A stretch of 64,000 nt of DNA. Source: Bog-473 sp963781955. Lineage in GTDB: Bacteria > Actinomycetota > Acidimicrobiia > Acidimicrobiales > RAAP-2. Position 1 is the first letter of the stretch; every line of letters starts with the position of its first letter. Both the position numbers and the translations under genes were made by a program. Under the pieces are notes generated by a model that saw only the letters and a list, made by a program, of their open reading frames with translations, was not told the DNA's origin and did no database searches. Of the stretch, positions 26,348 to 34,975 are shown piece after piece. Location of the stretch: positions 682,001 to 746,000 of the forward strand of contig CAWAHU010000001.1 of assembly GCA_963781955.1 (NCBI GenBank), given 5' to 3'.

Positions 26348-27015
26348 GCCCGGTGATCACCGTCTTGCTGGCCGACGACCATGCTCGGACCCGGGCCGTC
26401 ATTCGGTCCGCGTTGGAGCGCACGGGGGACTTCCACGTGTGTGCCGAGGCGGCCGACGCCGCCACCGCGGTGGCGGGGGCCAAGCGGGAGAGCCCCGACG
26501 TGTGCATCCTCGACATCAACATGCCGGGCAACGGCATCGCCGCGGCGTCCCAGATCGCCGGGGCCGTGCCGGATACCGCGGTGGTCATGCTGACCGTCTC
26601 GCGGCAGGACGACGACCTCTTCGACGCCCTGCGGGCCGGAGCGTCGGGCTACCTCCTCAAGGGGCTCGACGAGCAGGAGATCGCCCAGTCACTCCACCGC
26701 GTGCTGGCGGGCGAGGCCACGCTGCCCGGCAGCCTGGTGGCGCGCCTGGTGGACGAATTCCGTGATCGCGAGAGCCGCCGCGTGGGCATGCCCAGCGGGC
26801 CAGCGGCTCGGCTCACCGGCCGCGAGTGGGACGTGCTCGAACTGATGCGCAAGGGCGCCACCACGGCGGAGATCTCCGAGCGGCTGTTCGTGTCGCCCAC
26901 CACGGTGCGCAGCCACATCTCGTCCATCCTGCGCAAGCTGGGCGTGCCCTCGCGCGAGGAGGCCATCAAGTTGCTCGACGCCCAAGAGGGCACTCCGGCC
27001 TCCCGCTCCGACTGA
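26344..27015 (+). CDS. LuxR/NarL-family response regulator
   Basis: A 223-residue regulator. Receiver domain 1-125 with VLLADDHARTR, phospho-acceptor Asp near 57 (CILDINMPG) and KG near 103. C-terminal LuxR helix-turn-helix (LTGREWDVLELMRKGATTAEIS, VRSHISSILRKLGV). The GTG start overlaps the kinase stop by 4 bp, so it forms a co-translated pair. Confidence 0.95.
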   Translation: MSPVITVLLADDHARTRAVIRSALERTGDFHVCAEAADAATAVAGAKRESPDVCILDINMPGNGIAAASQIAGAVPDTAVVMLTVSRQDDDLFDALRAGASGYLLKGLDEQEIAQSLHRVLAGEATLPGSLVARLVDEFRDRESRRVGMPSGPAARLTGREWDVLELMRKGATTAEISERLFVSPTTVRSHISSILRKLGVPSREEAIKLLDAQEGTPASRSD

Positions 27016-27029
27016 GCACACTCCGGCGC

Positions 27030-27035
27030 TACGTT
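27030..27035 (+). promoter_or_regulatory. TACGTT -10 element, leaderless start of nfo
   Basis: TACGTT ends 6 nt before GTG 27042 and lies in the 26-bp gap after the response-regulator stop. Confidence 0.55.
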
Positions 27036-27041
27036 GACCCG

Positions 27042-27953
27042 GTGCCGATCGGGGCCCACGTCCGCGCCGGGGGCGACCTCCTCCCCGCCCTCGAGAGGGG
27101 AGCGGAGATAGGCGCCGACGTCGTGCAGGTCTTCACCCAGAGCCCGAGGGCCTGGAAACCGACGCAGTACTCCGAGGAGGTCCTCGACGCCTACCGGCAG
27201 GCCCAGGCGCATCACCCGACGGTGCGCGCCACCTACTGCCACGCCACCTACCTGATCAACCTCGCCGCACCCGACCCCGACGTCCTGGCGCGCTCGCGTG
27301 CCTGCCTGCGCGCCAACTTCTCGGTAGCCACGGGCATGGGCGCGCGGGGCCTGGTGCTCCATGTGGGCAGCCACCGGGGCCGGGGATTCGAGGCATCGCT
27401 TCCACAGGTGGTCGACGCCCTCCTGGCCACGCTCGCCGGCAAGGCCGCCGGCGACTGTCCGATCGTGCTGGAGAACGCCGCCGGGACGGGCGACACCGTA
27501 GGGCGCACCTTCGACGAGTTGGCGGCCGTCCTCGAGGCGGCCGGGCCCGATGCCGGCGACCGCCTGGCGGTGTGCCTCGACACGCAGCACCTGTGGGCCT
27601 CGGGCGTCGACTACGGGTCGTTGGACAAGGCCGATGCCGTCGTCGGCCACTTCGACGCCGTCGTGGGCCTGGCGCGGCTGTGCTGCCTGCACCTGAACGA
27701 CTCCAAGGTGCCGCTCGGCGCCAACCGGGACCGTCACGAGAACGTGGGGGAGGGGACCATCGGGGCGGCGGCGCTGGGCGGCCTGCTCTCGCACCCGGCG
27801 CTCGTCGGCCTGCCGGCCATCCTCGAGACCCCGGGGCGGGGTCAGGGTGCGGGCGCCGAGGACCTGGACCTGGCACGCGCCGCCGTGTCCCGGGGTGTGG
27901 CCCGCCGCCGCCGCCGGGAGCATGGAGTCGCCGGCCGTAAACTGCAGCCGTGA
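27042..27953 (+). CDS. nfo: Deoxyribonuclease IV (endonuclease IV)
   Basis: A 303-residue AP endonuclease of the TIM-barrel Nfo family: GAHVRAGGDL, VQVFTQSPRAWK, CHATYLINLA, LENAAGTGDTVG, CLDTQHLWASG, LHLNDSKVPLGANRDRHENVGEG. Together these give the three-zinc site. It cuts abasic sites in base-excision repair. The start GTG 27042 is fixed by TACGTT 6 nt upstream and by the family N-terminus. The C-terminal tail is Arg-rich. Confidence 0.95.
   Translation: MPIGAHVRAGGDLLPALERGAEIGADVVQVFTQSPRAWKPTQYSEEVLDAYRQAQAHHPTVRATYCHATYLINLAAPDPDVLARSRACLRANFSVATGMGARGLVLHVGSHRGRGFEASLPQVVDALLATLAGKAAGDCPIVLENAAGTGDTVGRTFDELAAVLEAAGPDAGDRLAVCLDTQHLWASGVDYGSLDKADAVVGHFDAVVGLARLCCLHLNDSKVPLGANRDRHENVGEGTIGAAALGGLLSHPALVGLPAILETPGRGQGAGAEDLDLARAAVSRGVARRRRREHGVAGRKLQP
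27938..27943 (+). promoter_or_regulatory. TAAACT -10 element, leaderless start of fumC
   Basis: TAAACT lies inside the last codons of nfo and ends 6 nt before GTG 27950, which overlaps the nfo stop. fumC may thus have its own promoter besides read-through. Confidence 0.55.
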
Positions 27954-29347
27954 CCAGCACGCACAGCACTCGGATCGAAAGCGACAGCATGGGGGAGATC
28001 GAGGTCCCCTCCGACCGGTACTGGGGTGCGCAGACCCAACGTTCGCTGCACCATTTCGACATCAGCACCGAGACCATGCCCAAGCCGCTCGTCCGGGCCT
28101 TCGGGATCCTCAAGGGGGCGTCCGCGTCGGTCAACCGCGACCTGGGCAAACTCGACGAGACCCGGGCTGGCCTCATCGAGCAGGCGGCCGGCGAGGTGGC
28201 CAAGGGCGCTCTGGACGACCACTTCCCGCTGCGCATCTGGCAGACGGGCAGCGGCACCCAGACCAACATGAACGCGAACGAGGTGATCTCGAACCGGGCC
28301 ATTGAGCTGGCGGGCGGGGTGATGGGCTCGAAGGAGCCGGTCCACCCCAACGACCACGTGAACATGTCGCAGTCCTCAAACGACACCTACCCCACCGCCA
28401 TGCACGTCGCGGCGGTGGAGGAGATCGTCCACCGGCTCCTGCCCTCGGTCACGGCGCTGCGTGACGCACTCCAGGAGAAGGCCACGCAGTACGCCGAGGT
28501 GGTCAAGATCGGACGGACGCACCTCATGGACGCCGTGCCCCTCACCTTGGGTCAAGAGTTCTCCGGGTACGTGGCGCAGCTGACGGCGGACCTCGAGCGG
28601 GTCGAGCTGACGCTGCCCGGCCTCTACGAGCTGGCGGCGGGCGGCACCGCGGTGGGGACGGGGCTCAACACCCACCCCGAGTTCGGAGAGCGGGTGGCCA
28701 GGAAGATCGCGGACATGACCGGGCTGCCGTTCGTCACCGCCCCCAACAAATTCGCCGCCCTGGCCGGCCACGACGCCCTCGTCTTCACCCACAGCGCGCT
28801 GAAGACCCTCGCCGTCTCGCTCATGAAGATCGCCGACGACCTGCGCTGGCTGGGCTCGGGGCCGCGCAGCGGCCTCGGTGAGCTCCGGCTGCCCGAGAAC
28901 GAGCCGGGCTCGTCCATCATGCCGGGCAAGGTCAACCCCACGCAGAGCGAGGCCATGATCATGGTGGGGATCCAGGTCCTGGGCAACGACGTGGCGGTCA
29001 CCACCGCGGGAAGCCGGGGGAACCTCGAGCTCAACGTGTGCAAGCCGGTCATCGCCTACAACGTGCTGCAGTCCGTCGCCCTGCTCACCGATGCCTGTCG
29101 GGCCTTCCGCGAGTTCTGCGTCGAAGGCCTGGAGCCCGACTACACGCAGATCGACCGGCACCTGCAGAACTCGCTCATGCTCGTGACCGCACTCAACCCC
29201 ATCATCGGGTACGACAACGCGGCCAAGGTGGCCAAGAAGGCCCACCAGGAGCGCACCACACTGCGCGAGGCGGCCCTCGAGCTCGGCCTGCTCAGCCCCG
29301 AGCAGTTCGACGAGGCGGTGCGCCCCGAGAAGATGACCCATCCGTGA
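27950..29347 (+). CDS. fumC: Class II fumarate hydratase
   Basis: A 465-residue fumarase of the TCA cycle (fumarate to malate). Seen: SDRYWGAQTQRS, GSGTQTNMNANEV, HPNDHVNMSQSSNDTYPTAM, KIGRTHLMDAVP, and the superfamily signature GSSIMPGKVNPTQ. Length is normal. The GTG start overlaps the nfo stop, and a PCD gene follows with a GTGA overlap. Confidence 0.97.
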   Translation: MTSTHSTRIESDSMGEIEVPSDRYWGAQTQRSLHHFDISTETMPKPLVRAFGILKGASASVNRDLGKLDETRAGLIEQAAGEVAKGALDDHFPLRIWQTGSGTQTNMNANEVISNRAIELAGGVMGSKEPVHPNDHVNMSQSSNDTYPTAMHVAAVEEIVHRLLPSVTALRDALQEKATQYAEVVKIGRTHLMDAVPLTLGQEFSGYVAQLTADLERVELTLPGLYELAAGGTAVGTGLNTHPEFGERVARKIADMTGLPFVTAPNKFAALAGHDALVFTHSALKTLAVSLMKIADDLRWLGSGPRSGLGELRLPENEPGSSIMPGKVNPTQSEAMIMVGIQVLGNDVAVTTAGSRGNLELNVCKPVIAYNVLQSVALLTDACRAFREFCVEGLEPDYTQIDRHLQNSLMLVTALNPIIGYDNAAKVAKKAHQERTTLREAALELGLLSPEQFDEAVRPEKMTHP

Positions 29348-29640
29348 GCGAGCCTGTGCTCAGCCACGCAGAGGTGGACGCCGCGCTGGAGGAACAGGGC
29401 ATCCGCTGGTCGCGCGACGGGGACGCGCTGATGACGACGGTCACGCTCCACGACTTCGCGGCCGCGCTCGAGTTCGTCAACGCCGTCGGCGCGGCGGCTG
29501 AGGCGGCCAACCACCATCCCGACATCGACATCCGCTGGAACAAGGTCCGCCTGGTCCTCACCACCCACGACGCCGGCGGGCTCACCCTGCTCGACCTGGC
29601 GCTGGCGGCGGCCATCGACCGACTGAACCCGACCGGCTGA
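29344..29640 (+). CDS. 4a-hydroxytetrahydrobiopterin dehydratase (PCD/DCoH)
   Basis: A 98-residue pterin-4a-carbinolamine dehydratase. It has DFAAALEFVNAVGAAAEAANHHPDIDIRWNKVRL, where the HHPD pair is the catalytic motif, and THDAGGLTLLDLALA. It recycles oxidised pterin cofactor or acts in pterin metabolism. The GTG overlaps the fumC stop. Its own stop codon lies inside a 14-bp tandem repeat. Confidence 0.93.
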   Translation: MSEPVLSHAEVDAALEEQGIRWSRDGDALMTTVTLHDFAAALEFVNAVGAAAEAANHHPDIDIRWNKVRLVLTTHDAGGLTLLDLALAAAIDRLNPTG

Positions 29641-29691
29641 ACCCGACCGGCTGAACCCGACCGGCTGAACCCGACCGGCTGAACCCGTCGG
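29623..29691 (+). repeat. 14-bp tandem repeat across the PCD stop codon
   Basis: Four perfect copies of CTGAACCCGACCGG (29623, 29637, 29651, 29665) and a partial fifth. The first copies include the final codons and the TGA (29638-29640). Confidence 0.95.
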
Positions 29692-29715
29692 CCGCCTGGC
29701 CCCCGGCGCGCGGCC

Positions 29716-30825
29716 TCAGCGCGCCACGGCGCAGTGGTTGGGACCCGACTCGAGGTCGCGCAGCGTGTCGAGCGGGGCGTCGGTGCGCCCCATGTTCGCC
29801 TCGATGATCGCGTGGTAGTTCGGCGGCTTCACGGTGCTGCGCCCGGCCGCCCAGGCGACGAAGGCCGCCTCGTCGTAGCCCAGGGGGTCGAGATGCCGGC
29901 GCAGCTCGCCCAGTGCTGCGGCCACCGGATCGTCGGGCCGTACGGTGACCGTGTCCCCGTAGTGGCCGGGCATCACCAGCACGGAGTCGGGGAGCACCAG
30001 GATCTTCTGGTGGAGCGTGGTGTAGAGGGCACCGGCGAACGCCTCGGCCCGGTCGGCCAGGTCGGGCCGCCCGACGCTCTCCACGAAGAGCGTGTCACCG
30101 GTCAGCAGCGCCGCGCCGTCGACCAGGTAGGTGGTCGAGCCGCGCGTGTGGCCCGGAGCATGCACCGCACGGACCGCGAGGCCGGGCCCACCCGGGAGCT
30201 CGAAGCCCTGGCCGTCGGCCAGAGGCTCGTAGTCGAAGTCGAAGGTGTCCGCCGGGTTGAGGTGCAGCGTCGCCCCGGTGGCGTCCCGCAGCGCCCGCGC
30301 CCCGCTCAGGTGGTCGGCGTGCAGGTGGGTGTCGAAGATCCGTTCGACCTGCCAGCCGTGCGCACGGGCCAGCCCGAGGTAGACCTCGACATCGGCAGAC
30401 GGGTCGACGACGAAGGCGCGGTCTCCGGCCCCCACCAGGTAGGACAGGCAGCCCTTGCCCCGCCGGCGGACCTGGACGACCCGGGCGCCACCGGCCTCGA
30501 GGGCGACGTCGTCGTAGGTGCGGCCCCAGGCCTGCATCCCGCCGAGGAGGTCGGCGGCCCGCAGCCCGGCGGCGTCGAGGACCCGGACGGCCTGGGCGGA
30601 GCGGCGGCCCGAGTCGCAGACCGTGACCACCTCGCGGTCGCCCGGCAGCTCGGTCAGCCGCTCGCCGAGCTCGCCGGCCGGGATGTTGACCGCGCCCGGG
30701 ATCGACCATCGGGAGAACTCGTCGGGGTCGCGCACGTCGAGGACCAGCGGGGCGTCGTCGGTGCCGAGCAGGCAAGCCAGCTCGGCCGTTTGGATGTCGC
30801 GGTGCACCCCGAGTCCCGGCACCAC
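29716..30825 (-). CDS. Rhodanese-metallo-beta-lactamase fusion (persulfide dioxygenase-like)
   Basis: A 369-residue two-domain protein. Residues 1-110 are a rhodanese domain with DVRDPDEF and active Cys70 in VCDSGRRS. Residues 120-350 are an ETHE1-like metallo-hydrolase with THLHADH (about 165-171), HAPGHTRGS, GDTLF and MPGHYGD. Such fusions oxidise persulfides or move sulfane sulfur. It is the last gene of the pspA operon, starting at GTG 30825 or 30822, 2-5 bp after the phosphatase stop. Confidence 0.92.
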   Translation of the reverse strand: MVPGLGVHRDIQTAELACLLGTDDAPLVLDVRDPDEFSRWSIPGAVNIPAGELGERLTELPGDREVVTVCDSGRRSAQAVRVLDAAGLRAADLLGGMQAWGRTYDDVALEAGGARVVQVRRRGKGCLSYLVGAGDRAFVVDPSADVEVYLGLARAHGWQVERIFDTHLHADHLSGARALRDATGATLHLNPADTFDFDYEPLADGQGFELPGGPGLAVRAVHAPGHTRGSTTYLVDGAALLTGDTLFVESVGRPDLADRAEAFAGALYTTLHQKILVLPDSVLVMPGHYGDTVTVRPDDPVAAALGELRRHLDPLGYDEAAFVAWAAGRSTVKPPNYHAIIEANMGRTDAPLDTLRDLESGPNHCAVAR

Positions 30826-30827
30826 CC

Positions 30828-31589
30828 TCAGCCGAGCGGCTCGAGCATGGACGCCCGCAACCCGTCGACGAGTCCGGCCGGCCCTCCCAGCCCCGACACG
30901 TACGCCTCGACGGATCCATAGCGCCCGCGCACGTGGTCCAGCAGGTGCTCCATCTGGGCCGGCTCGGCCGAGAACACCCCGCCGATGTTCTCAATGGTGT
31001 CCCGGCTCTCGGGGTACTTGCGGATCAGCTTGGCCCGCAGACGCAGCATGGCCTCGCCGCTCAGGGCGTAGTCGGCCACGACCGTCGGCTCGTCGACGCC
31101 GAGGAGGGAGAGGACGATGGCCGAGAGCACCCCGGTGCGGTCCTTGCCGGCCGTGCAGTGGAAGACGGCGGGCAGGGCGCCGGGGTCGGCCAGCACCTCG
31201 AGCGCACCGAGGATCTGCCGCCCGGCGCCGTCGATCATGTCCAGGTACTGGGTGCCCAGCAGGCCCGGGCGGCGGTCGAACTCCTCCGCATCGGGCAGCT
31301 CCTCAATGAAGGGGAAGTGGTGGAAGGCGACCGGGTGGGCGTCGACGTCGAAGCGGCCGCGCTCGAGCTCCTCCCCGGACCGCAGGTCGATGACGGTGCG
31401 GATGCCCAGCGCCCGCAGCACCTCGAGGTCGGCTTCGGTCAGCTCGCCCAGCCCGTCGGCCCGGAACAGGGTGCGCCAGCGGGTCCGCATGCCCGTGCCG
31501 GCCGCGTAGCCGCCGAGGTCGCGGAAGTTCACCGCCCCCTCGAGCGCGATGAGGCGCTCGACCACGTCGCTCGACTGGGTCCTCCACAT
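30828..31589 (-). CDS. MptpB-like tyrosine/serine phosphatase
   Basis: A 253-residue protein of the Y_phosphatase3 family. It has NFRDLGGY near the N-terminus, TVIDLRS and signature HCTAGKDRTG with Cys145. Members dephosphorylate phosphotyrosine/serine or phosphoinositides; the substrate here is unknown. ATG 31589 was chosen over the longer frame because the family begins just before NFRDLGG and the upstream frame lies within pspAB. Twelve bp after pspAB. Confidence 0.92.
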   Translation of the reverse strand: MWRTQSSDVVERLIALEGAVNFRDLGGYAAGTGMRTRWRTLFRADGLGELTEADLEVLRALGIRTVIDLRSGEELERGRFDVDAHPVAFHHFPFIEELPDAEEFDRRPGLLGTQYLDMIDGAGRQILGALEVLADPGALPAVFHCTAGKDRTGVLSAIVLSLLGVDEPTVVADYALSGEAMLRLRAKLIRKYPESRDTIENIGGVFSAEPAQMEHLLDHVRGRYGSVEAYVSGLGGPAGLVDGLRASMLEPLG

Positions 31590-31600
31590 CTGCTCGGGCC

Positions 31601-32173
31601 TCAGGAGACGGGCATGTCCCACAGGGGGAACCAGCGGCTGAGGTCGGACTCGACGGGCAGGTCGGCCCCGACCATGGTGCGGACGCGCAGCTCGAGCTCG
31701 GTGTCCCGCCGTTCCTTCTCGGCGTCGACCGGGGCGAACGGGTAGAAGGTGCCGCGCTTGAACAGGTAGACGAGGCGGAAGGGCTTGGCGTCGCCGGGCG
31801 CGTCGGTCCCGGGGACGAAGCCGAACACCGAGCACAGCAGTTGGGGTCCCCACCCGTTGTCCTGCAGTGTCGAGTTGGCCATGTGGATCTTGGTCACCAG
31901 CTCCTCGAGGTCGGGGTCGTCGAGCAGCAGCCAGCCGTAGTCGAAGGCGTCCACAGCCTGCCCGAACCCCTCACCGACCAGCTCGGCGATCTCCTTCTGG
32001 GCGTCTGCGGTCGCCTGCCCCGGCGGTGGCTTCCAGCACACCCCGGCGTGCCCGGAGGACACCATGCCCCCCGCGCTCTGCAGGGTCAGGGCGGCGGTCG
32101 GCAGGGCAAAGAGCGCGTCGAGATTGGCCCGGACCGGCTTGGAGCGCCCGAGGATGGTGTCGAGGAGGCCCAC
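31601..32173 (-). CDS. pspAB: PspA-associated protein PspAB
   Basis: A 190-residue soluble protein starting MGLLDTILGRSKPVRANLDALFALP, with SGHAGVCWKPP and a C-terminal PFRLVYLFKRGTFYPFAP stretch, as in actinobacterial PspAB. It accompanies PspA and HtpX in the envelope-stress locus; its molecular function is not established as far as I know. Located 23 bp after htpX. Confidence 0.88.
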   Translation of the reverse strand: MGLLDTILGRSKPVRANLDALFALPTAALTLQSAGGMVSSGHAGVCWKPPPGQATADAQKEIAELVGEGFGQAVDAFDYGWLLLDDPDLEELVTKIHMANSTLQDNGWGPQLLCSVFGFVPGTDAPGDAKPFRLVYLFKRGTFYPFAPVDAEKERRDTELELRVRTMVGADLPVESDLSRWFPLWDMPVS

Positions 32174-32196
32174 CGGCGTCCGCCCAGCCCCGCCCG

Positions 32197-33147
32197 TCAG
32201 CTGGCCTGGCCGAGCTGCTGCTCGATCTGCTCCAGCTGGGCCAGGCGCTTCTCGAGGGTCGGGTGCGTCCGGAACAGCTGGCCGAAGCTGAAGCCGCCCC
32301 CGCCGCCCTGGGTGGCGCCCTGGGCCACCGCCGGAGCGAAGAAGAAGGCGTTGAACGGCTCGGCGGCCCGCAGGTCCTTGGTCGGGATGCGCCCTATCTC
32401 CCCAGTGATCTTCACCAGGGCCGACGCCAGCAGCGAGGGCCGGCCGATGAGCAGCGCCCCCGAGCGGTCAGCCGACAGCTCGCGGTAGCGCGACAGCGCC
32501 ATGGTGAGCAGGAAGCTGACGAAGTACACGACGACCGAGACCAGCATGACGACCATCTCGACCAGAGCTGCCTGGCTCTGCGAATTGTCGTTCCCGCCGC
32601 CTCCGCCGCCGCCGAAGAGCTCGGAGTAGAACATCACGCGGGTCATCAGCCCGGCGATCATGCCCAGACCGCTGGCGATGGTCATCACCGCCACGTCACG
32701 GTGTGCCACGTGGGACAGCTCGTGGGAGAGCACGGCCTCCACCTCGGGCTCTTCGAGACGGCGCAGCAGCCCGGTGGTGCAGCACACCACGGCGGCCTTG
32801 GGGCTGCGCCCGGTGGCGAAGGCGTTGGGGATGTCGGTCGTGGCGATGGCCACCCGGGGCTTGGGCATGTCGGCCAGCGCGCAGAGCCGGTCCACCACGC
32901 CGTGGAGCTCGGGCGCCTGCTCGGGCGTCACCTCCTTGGCGTGCATGGCGTACATGGCGATCTTGTCGCTGAACCAGTACTGGCAGAACAGCAGTGCGAA
33001 GGCGATCACGAGCACGAAGACGAATTGCAAGCCGACGGCGATCAGGATCGCGACGACCGCCCCGTAGAGCAGGACGAGGAAGAACCCCGTCAAGAGCATC
33101 CGGTAGGTCAGGCCCCGATCCGGTTTGATGTTGCGTGAGATGGCCAT
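32197..33147 (-). CDS. htpX: M48 membrane metalloprotease HtpX
   Basis: A 316-residue integral-membrane zinc protease. Two N-terminal helices, zinc motif HELSH (142-146), two further helices around a Gly-rich loop GGGGGGGNDN, and the third ligand region in RYRELSADRSGA. It degrades misfolded membrane proteins during envelope stress. The ATG overlaps the pspA stop as TGATG, so expression is coupled to pspA. Confidence 0.95.
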   Translation of the reverse strand: MAISRNIKPDRGLTYRMLLTGFFLVLLYGAVVAILIAVGLQFVFVLVIAFALLFCQYWFSDKIAMYAMHAKEVTPEQAPELHGVVDRLCALADMPKPRVAIATTDIPNAFATGRSPKAAVVCCTTGLLRRLEEPEVEAVLSHELSHVAHRDVAVMTIASGLGMIAGLMTRVMFYSELFGGGGGGGNDNSQSQAALVEMVVMLVSVVVYFVSFLLTMALSRYRELSADRSGALLIGRPSLLASALVKITGEIGRIPTKDLRAAEPFNAFFFAPAVAQGATQGGGGGFSFGQLFRTHPTLEKRLAQLEQIEQQLGQAS

Positions 33148-33971
33148 CAGGCGCCCTCTGCTCCAGTCCCGCCCTGCTCGGTGATCCCCGTTCCCTCGGC
33201 GGCCGCCGGCAACGCCGCGGCGTCGGACTCGGCGCCCGCCTGGCCCAGCGCGCCCGGGCCGCCGGCGCCACCCTGCCCGATCTCCGCCTTGAGCGCGGCC
33301 AGCTCGCTGTCCACCTGGTGCGTGGACGACACCTTGTCGAGCTCCTTCTGGATGTCGTCGACCGGATGCGTGAGGTCGTCGAGCGCGCCCGAGGCCAGCA
33401 GCTCGTCGATGGCGCCGGCCCGCGCCTGCATGGAGGCGATCTTGTCCTGGGCCCGCTGCATGGTCGCCCCCGCGTTGCGCGTGGAGTCCGAGATCCCCGA
33501 GACTGCCTCGCCGACCTTGGTCTGCGCCTCGGCCGCCGTGTAGGAGGCCTTCATCGTCTCCTTCTGGGTGCGGAACCGCTCCACCCGGGCCTGCAGCTCC
33601 TGGGAGGTCTGGACCAGCTTCTGCTCCTGATCGCTGATCTGCTCGTGCTGCGTCTTGAGCTCGGCCAGCTGCTCGCCCAGGGCGGCGCGGCGCGACAGCG
33701 CCTCGCGGGCCAGGTCCTCGTTGCCCTGCGTCAGCGCCGACTTGGCCTGACCCTGCAGCTTGTCGGCCTGCTTCTGGAGCTGGGCCGCCTGGAGCTCGAT
33801 CCGCTTGCGCGCCGTGGCCACGTCGGCCACGCCGCGGCGGACCTTCTGGAGCTGCTCGAGCTGTTTCTCGTAGGACAGGTCCAGGGTGTCCCGCGGGTCC
33901 TCCATCTTGTCGAGGGCCTTGTTCGCCTTGGACCGGAAGATGTCGCGGATCCGACTGAACGTGCCTGCCAT
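33147..33971 (-). CDS. pspA: PspA/IM30 family envelope-stress protein
   Basis: A 274-residue, largely coiled-coil protein: MAGTFSRIRDIFRSKANKALDKMEDP at the start, then long Gln/Lys/Ala-rich helices, and a Gly/Ala-rich disordered tail after about 240. It forms ESCRT-III-like assemblies that protect the inner membrane. ATG 33971 is supported by family alignment and by TATGCT on the minus strand 8 nt upstream. First gene of the five-gene operon. Confidence 0.95.
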   Translation of the reverse strand: MAGTFSRIRDIFRSKANKALDKMEDPRDTLDLSYEKQLEQLQKVRRGVADVATARKRIELQAAQLQKQADKLQGQAKSALTQGNEDLAREALSRRAALGEQLAELKTQHEQISDQEQKLVQTSQELQARVERFRTQKETMKASYTAAEAQTKVGEAVSGISDSTRNAGATMQRAQDKIASMQARAGAIDELLASGALDDLTHPVDDIQKELDKVSSTHQVDSELAALKAEIGQGGAGGPGALGQAGAESDAAALPAAAEGTGITEQGGTGAEGA

Positions 33972-33979
33972 GACCACCG

Positions 33980-34053
33980 AGCATAAGGCCCAGCGGGGGA
34001 GGGAGGGCACCGGGACGCCGGCGGGCGGTTCGGGCCCGGGGCGCCGCTAAGGT
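33980..34053. promoter_or_regulatory. Divergent leaderless-type promoters, pspA and mca
   Basis: Minus-strand TATGCT (33980-33985) ends 8 nt before the pspA ATG. Plus-strand TAAGGT (34048-34053) ends 6 nt before GTG 34060 of mca. The 88-bp gap holds no ribosome binding sites. Confidence 0.6.
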
Positions 34054-34059
34054 CGGCGC

Positions 34060-34917
34060 GTGCCTGAACGCCTCTGCCTGCTCAGCGTGCACGCGCACCC
34101 CGACGACGAGGCCTCCAAGGGCGCGCCCACCGTGGCCCGCTACCACGCCGAGGGGGTGCGGACCGTCCTGGTGTGCTGCACCGGCGGTGAGGAGGGCGAC
34201 ATCTTGAACCCGGCCATGGACACTCCCGAGGTGCGGGCGGACATCGCGCGGGTCCGGCGGGCCGAACTGGCGGCGTCCACCGCCATCATCGGATACGACG
34301 AGACCGTGCTTCTCGGCTACCGGGACTCGGGCATGCCTGACTCGGAGGCCAACGCCCGCCCTGACTCCTTCGCCCAGGCCGACCTCGAGGAGGCGGTGGG
34401 CAAGCTGGTCGAGGTGATCCGCCGCGAGCGCCCGCAGGTCGTCATCACCTATGGCGACGACCAAGCCGAGTACCCGCACCCCGACCACCTCCGGGTGCAC
34501 GAGGTCTCCGTCCTGGCGTTTGACTCCGCCGGTGAGCCGGGCCGCTTCCCGGAGGCCGGGCTGCCGTTCTCCCCGTCCAAGCTCTACTACTCGGTCTGGT
34601 CGGGCGAGCGCTTCCGCAAGATCCACGAGAAGTTCCTCGAGCTCGGCCTCGAATCGCCCTTCGACGACAAATGGCTGAAGCGGATGACCAGGACCGAGCC
34701 CTACACCACCACGATCGACGTGACGGGCCACACACACGTGCGGGCGGAGGCCCTCAAGGCACACGCCACCCAGGTGGACCCCAATTCGAAGTTCTGGTTC
34801 GGACTGCCTCCCGAGGTCCAGGGCGAGATCCATCCGGTCGAGGAGTTCCGGCTGGCCTGGAGCCGAGTCGGGCCGACGGAAGTGACCGAGGTCGACCTCT
34901 TCGCCGGGGTGCGCTGA
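34060..34917 (+). CDS. mca: Mycothiol S-conjugate amidase
   Basis: A 285-residue PIG-L/LmbE deacetylase-fold enzyme: AHPDDEASKG (about 12-21), TGGEEGD, YPHPDHLRVHE, ELGLESPFDDKW and HATQVDPNSKFW. The Mca-type length and PHPDH motif point to amidase action on mycothiol conjugates rather than MshB deacetylation. It detoxifies electrophiles in mycothiol-producing actinobacteria. GTG start, leaderless. Its last codons and stop are duplicated downstream. Confidence 0.93.
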   Translation: MPERLCLLSVHAHPDDEASKGAPTVARYHAEGVRTVLVCCTGGEEGDILNPAMDTPEVRADIARVRRAELAASTAIIGYDETVLLGYRDSGMPDSEANARPDSFAQADLEEAVGKLVEVIRRERPQVVITYGDDQAEYPHPDHLRVHEVSVLAFDSAGEPGRFPEAGLPFSPSKLYYSVWSGERFRKIHEKFLELGLESPFDDKWLKRMTRTEPYTTTIDVTGHTHVRAEALKAHATQVDPNSKFWFGLPPEVQGEIHPVEEFRLAWSRVGPTEVTEVDLFAGVR

Positions 34918-34946
34918 ACCGACCGAGGGTGCGCTGAACCGACCGG
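34907..34946 (+). repeat. 20-bp tandem duplication across the mca stop codon
   Basis: GGGTGCGCTGAACCGACCGA at 34907-34926 is repeated at 34927-34946 with one change at the last base. The mca TGA (34915-34917) lies in the first copy. The core CTGAACCGACCG resembles the repeat after the PCD gene. Confidence 0.92.
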
Positions 34947-34975
34947 GACGGGCCGGGTACCACGGTCGGCTGAGG

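Noticed and set aside
29623..29691. Possible CRISPR or protein-coding repeat after the PCD gene
   Set aside because: 14-bp units without spacers, and every frame through them quickly meets TGA; a simple tandem repeat.
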